Shown here: positions 22,774-25,805 of the stretch, one piece after another
Numbering within the stretch: position 1 is the stretch's first letter
Layout of the letters: every line of letters begins with the position of its first letter
NCBI GenBank assembly: GCA_017430835.1
Contig: JAFRMD010000114.1
Location: forward strand, 1 to 25,805
DNA from: Methanosphaera sp.
GTDB lineage: Archaea > Methanobacteriota > Methanobacteria > Methanobacteriales > Methanobacteriaceae
Length of the DNA: 25,805 nt
Direction: 5' to 3'
Program-made: the position numbers and the translations under genes
The notes under the pieces: model-generated
The model's database searches: none
Told to the model about the DNA's origin: nothing
The model's input: only the letters and a program-made list of their open reading frames with translations

Positions 22774-23340
22774 TTATGGATTGTATATTAATCCATAACC
22801 GTTACTTCCCATATAATACCCATACTTTGATTTATGACCGTTTGAGTACTTGTATTCATCTCGCAAGTGTTTTGTTGCAAACTCTTCCTGTTTGGCGTTA
22901 TAGTCACTTTTCTGTTGATAATAGTCATCAAAGTACTTTTTCTGTTCATTGGTCAAATCATCATTTTCAATATCAAGTATCGGTATCCATGTTCCATTAT
23001 GATGTCTCATCTGCAGGAGTACGTATTTTCCATCATCTCTTTTAACGCTAAGTTTTATTATAAGTCCGTCAGGGAATTTGAAAGTACCGTTTGAAGCATA
23101 GGCAAGTGTTCTAACTCTTTCCTTTGGTATTATAAGACTGGTGTTGTCGGCAGTATTATTGCAGTATCCCAGTATCAGTCCACTGTCTCCCTCATAAGTT
23201 GAAGTATTATGGTCATTATATTCAAAAATAAATCCTGTAGTGTTAAATTCATGTTCCACATCTTTTTCTTCCAATGCTGCACTACCGGCAATACTAATTA
23301 TACACAATAATAGGATAGGAATTATTGCCTTAACTTTCAT
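22774..23340 (-). CDS. Small exported hypothetical protein
   Basis: A 188-residue protein with a signal peptide (KVKAIIPILLLCIISIAGSAA). The mature part has a beta-rich first half (HEFNTTGFIFEYN, GLILGYCNN, FKFPDGLIIKLSV, YVLLQMRHHNGTWIPI). A helical charged segment follows (LTNEQKKYFDDYYQQKSDYNAKQEEFATKHLRDEY), then a Gly/Tyr-rich end (KYGYYMGSNGYGLIYNP). Only one cysteine is left after processing. I do not recognise the family. It is 5 bp downstream of the gene at 23346 and so is probably co-transcribed with it. A small inverted repeat (TGGATT/AATCCA) overlaps its stop codon. Confidence 0.7.
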   Translation of the reverse strand: MKVKAIIPILLLCIISIAGSAALEEKDVEHEFNTTGFIFEYNDHNTSTYEGDSGLILGYCNNTADNTSLIIPKERVRTLAYASNGTFKFPDGLIIKLSVKRDDGKYVLLQMRHHNGTWIPILDIENDDLTNEQKKYFDDYYQQKSDYNAKQEEFATKHLRDEYKYSNGHKSKYGYYMGSNGYGLIYNP

Positions 23341-23345
23341 AGTTT

Positions 23346-23777
23346 TTACCCTCTATTTGCCCTTACAAGGTTAATTACATTGAATGCCAATTCCTTTGTG
23401 CTTGTTGCCTGGTCAACAAGCTTAAGGGTAATGTCCTTATGATAACCAAGATCTACTGGAAGTGGCATGTTTCCACGTTTCCATATTACTACAAGATAGC
23501 TTTCGCCTCGTTGTACCCTTTCCTTTATTTCTTTTAAGGGCAATCCTGCATCAATTATTTCAAGGTTGCTTCCAAAGTTCTGCGCAATGTATGGATTTTC
23601 TTCAACTCTACTCGTTTCTGAACCAAGTTTTCCATGCAATGTAATTCTACGATACTTTCCATCATAACGTGTGCTTTGAGTGTTACATTCCTTGTCTTCA
23701 AAGTATTCTATTATAACTATTTGCTTGTTTGCCAGCTGAAATTCTTCACTATGCGGATTTTGTAGGTTTATTGTCAC
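23346..23777 (-). CDS. Hypothetical protein, paralogue of the gene at 9545
   Basis: A 143-residue soluble protein that starts with GTG, supported by GGTGAT six bases upstream. Shared blocks with the 9545 protein are YRRITLHG, EENPYIAQNF, IIDAGLPLKEIKERVQRG, SYLVVIWKRGN, MPLPVDLGYHKD and a closing helix. This defines a small family with a conserved C-terminal 95 residues and a variable N-terminal third. The conserved (I/L)W-x2-G-x2-PLP-(I/V)-(E/D)-LG turn is the most striking motif. No function can be assigned. It lies 27 bp downstream of the large GNAT-like/zinc-ribbon gene and 5 bp upstream of an exported protein gene, in one leftward unit. Confidence 0.75.
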   Translation of the reverse strand: MTINLQNPHSEEFQLANKQIVIIEYFEDKECNTQSTRYDGKYRRITLHGKLGSETSRVEENPYIAQNFGSNLEIIDAGLPLKEIKERVQRGESYLVVIWKRGNMPLPVDLGYHKDITLKLVDQATSTKELAFNVINLVRANRG

Positions 23778-23804
23778 AGCTAATCACCAACCATTATATC
23801 ATTA

Positions 23805-25805
23805 TTATTCTTCAACTGAATTTTTTAACTCATTATATATAAATGCCTTATTGTTTTTATATTCTTCCAATGCAAGGCTATCAAATGCTTTATCAAATAA
23901 TTCTTTCAAATCATATTTGTTAAGGGCATCATTTTCCTTATTCATTATTCGTATAATATTAATATCATGACTGACAACACCATATTCATCAAAATACATA
24001 TTGGATGATACAATAAATGCCTGTATAATACTGATTAATGCATCATATATATTGTATTCACGGAAAATTTCAAAGGAAGAAAGAAGACTATTTAAATAAA
24101 CATCAGCCTTTTCTTCATCATCTGCCACTTCAAGCTTATGATAGATAAAGTCCAGGGCAACATTTTCATCCAACACTTCACTGTTTGAATGCTTCTTATA
24201 ATATTCATCAAACTCATAAAACAGGAATCCATGAATATACTTATGATAGAACTGGGTAGTTGGAGTGTTGAAGTCTTCTACGCTACCGGTAGGCTCATAT
24301 TTTATTCCAACAATATCCTTTATTTGCTTATCATTCATATTGCCTATTTCATCAACATTATATATTCTAAAGTCACCAGCATTTGCCTGTTCTATTAACA
24401 AATTTCTATAAGAAGAATAATCACTTAGCTCCTTAATATATTCCATCTCTAACAGGAAATTTTCTACAGTACCATAATCTAGGAAATGCTTATCATCAAA
24501 GGAAGGAATTGAAGTATAAGGAGCATTCTCGGTAATATATTTTAGATACTCATATGAAGCAATATTGAACTGGGCAGTATAAACCTCATCCTCATCAAGA
24601 TTATTAGTATAAATATACTCATCAAGATAATCACGGATAACAGTACTGTCATCAATAATTTCCAAGTCATCACGTAGTTTCTCCATTTCACCCGATATGT
24701 CCATATTTTCCATATGCTCAACTAAATTGCCCTCAGGATACAAGAGATATCCACACTCATCACAAACATTTATAAGATCAGTAATATCCTTACCGCAGCA
24801 ATAACATTCCTTAGGAAACTTATCCATATCAACACGGCTTGAGACAATATTATCCAAATTACTAAAGTTACTGGCCAAATAATCCAATCGGATTCCAACA
24901 CTAAACTTATCAATAACATTAGCATCCAATTCACTACGCAGACGATTAATTAAAACAAAACCATCATCCTCACTTAAATCATGAGCTTCAAGATAATCCT
25001 TAAACTCACTGGTTAAAGCATCATTAGTACCTAACATATTGTCTATACTAACACGGTTCTGAATGTTTTCAACAAATTCATCAAAAAACTCGGAAATATC
25101 CTCCCTGTAAGTCCTATCAAAAATCTTGTTAAGATAACCCTCACTAACCTTCTTAAACTTCTTACGAAGATTTAAACCCTTAAAATCACTATCACGAGGA
25201 TTAAAAATCATAACAAAACAATCAGTACGACAAACCACATTTTCAGTATCATATTCAACAACAGAACATAAATCATAATCATAAATACTAGAAACAATCT
25301 CATCATCTGCATGTTCAGAAATATTACGATACAAACGTTTAATCTTCTTATTAACAAAAATATTGCTGTAATAGTCTACAAAACTAATAAAAGAAGCCAC
25401 TACTGAAGATGAAATCTTTTTTGCAAAGCCAATATGAATCAACAAATCAACAAAACATCTGTTGGGACGAGAAATGCTGAGAGTAAAATTAGGATTAACA
25501 GCAAAAGAAAACAAAAACCGCTTAATAAAACCCATACCCCTAAACTCAGGCAAAATAAAACAATCACAAAAATTAAAAGTAGGACCAAGACCCTCACAAG
25601 TTAGTAATGAAATAAAACCAACAACTTTGTCTTCAAAACAAATAGGATTAACAATATCAGCATCATCAAAAGAAATTTCATAACCTTCATTACCCATTGC
25701 ACTAAAAACGTCAGGATACTCATTCTCTAAAAAAAGAGAAACAGAATCCCAATCGGAGGAAGATAAATCAACAGTACCCTCCAACAAATCAACATTAAAA
25801 TCAAA
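23805..25805 (-). CDS. Large GNAT-like and zinc-ribbon protein, 5' end beyond the window
   Basis: The frame is open to the window edge; the first in-window start (TTG 25787) has no ribosome binding site, so the true start is probably outside. Counted from that TTG there are 660 residues. Residues 45-125 look like a GNAT acetyltransferase core: VVGFISLLTCE as strand 4, and FILPEFRGMGFIKRFLFSF with R83-G-M-G as the acetyl-CoA loop. A helical middle part follows. C328-x2-C331 and C342-x2-C345 form a zinc ribbon (CYCCGK, CDECGY). The C-terminal 310 residues are acidic and helical without known motifs. The combination suggests an acetyltransferase-like domain joined to a zinc-stabilised scaffold, and the substrate is unknown. 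It heads the leftward group with 23346 and 22774. Confidence 0.75.
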   Translation of the reverse strand, partial: FDFNVDLLEGTVDLSSSDWDSVSLFLENEYPDVFSAMGNEGYEISFDDADIVNPICFEDKVVGFISLLTCEGLGPTFNFCDCFILPEFRGMGFIKRFLFSFAVNPNFTLSISRPNRCFVDLLIHIGFAKKISSSVVASFISFVDYYSNIFVNKKIKRLYRNISEHADDEIVSSIYDYDLCSVVEYDTENVVCRTDCFVMIFNPRDSDFKGLNLRKKFKKVSEGYLNKIFDRTYREDISEFFDEFVENIQNRVSIDNMLGTNDALTSEFKDYLEAHDLSEDDGFVLINRLRSELDANVIDKFSVGIRLDYLASNFSNLDNIVSSRVDMDKFPKECYCCGKDITDLINVCDECGYLLYPEGNLVEHMENMDISGEMEKLRDDLEIIDDSTVIRDYLDEYIYTNNLDEDEVYTAQFNIASYEYLKYITENAPYTSIPSFDDKHFLDYGTVENFLLEMEYIKELSDYSSYRNLLIEQANAGDFRIYNVDEIGNMNDKQIKDIVGIKYEPTGSVEDFNTPTTQFYHKYIHGFLFYEFDEYYKKHSNSEVLDENVALDFIYHKLEVADDEEKADVYLNSLLSSFEIFREYNIYDALISIIQAFIVSSNMYFDEYGVVSHDINIIRIMNKENDALNKYDLKELFDKAFDSLALEEYKNNKAFIYNELKNSVEE

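Noticed and set aside
22755..23094. Two overlapping plus-strand frames (96 and 75 residues)
   Set aside because: Both are antisense to the exported protein gene, lack ribosome binding sites and have no recognisable features.

Overview
The window is strongly AT-rich and archaeal in character. Most genes are preceded by GGTGA- or GGAGG-type ribosome binding sites, promoters look like TTTATATA boxes, and oligo-T runs follow genes. Exported proteins have very acidic, asparagine-rich, adhesin-like sequences. Taken together this points to a gut methanogen of the Methanobacteriales, most likely Methanosphaera (inference from composition and gene style, not from a search).

Layout. Positions 1-240 hold the tail of an unidentified gene and the terminator of a universal stress protein gene. 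Positions 811-2183 are a complete but dead IS630-type insertion sequence with 32-bp terminal inverted repeats. Next come a HELTHH-type metallopeptidase, a tRNA-Asn(GTT) gene, a roughly 390-bp T-rich gap with one possible tiny membrane peptide, and a small unknown protein. A large acidic exported repeat protein (4200-6251) is divergent from a sodium-dependent NSS-family transporter (6425-7891). Then follow an exported protein, a two-gene unit of a small 4Fe-4S ferredoxin with a carboxymuconolactone-decarboxylase-like protein, and a small unknown protein that has a paralogue at 23346.

The centre of interest is one leftward operon from 20988 down to 10096. Gaps between its genes are mostly 0-45 bp. 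In transcription order it encodes RfbF (CDP-glucose formation), RfbG (CDP-glucose 4,6-dehydratase), RfbH (C3 dehydrase with PMP and Fe-S motifs), an HpcH/HpaI-type aldolase, a KDG-kinase-like PfkB protein, an acetolactate-synthase-like ThDP enzyme, a sugar-nucleotide reductase/epimerase, a GT2 glycosyltransferase whose C-terminal part has been cut off by mutations, an intact GT2 glycosyltransferase and a radical SAM protein. A Wzx-like flippase is divergent at 21298. RfbF/G/H make a CDP-4-keto-3,6-dideoxyhexose. A ThDP enzyme plus reductase downstream recalls YerE/YerF of yersiniose synthesis, where a C2 unit from pyruvate is added to C4. The co-operonic aldolase and kinase suggest the acyl donor may instead be a longer 2-keto acid, giving a branched sugar. 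That step is my inference and is the best candidate for undescribed biology here.

The right end (22774-25805) holds a leftward group: a 660-residue GNAT-like/zinc-ribbon protein that runs off the window, the paralogue of the 9545 gene, and a small exported protein.
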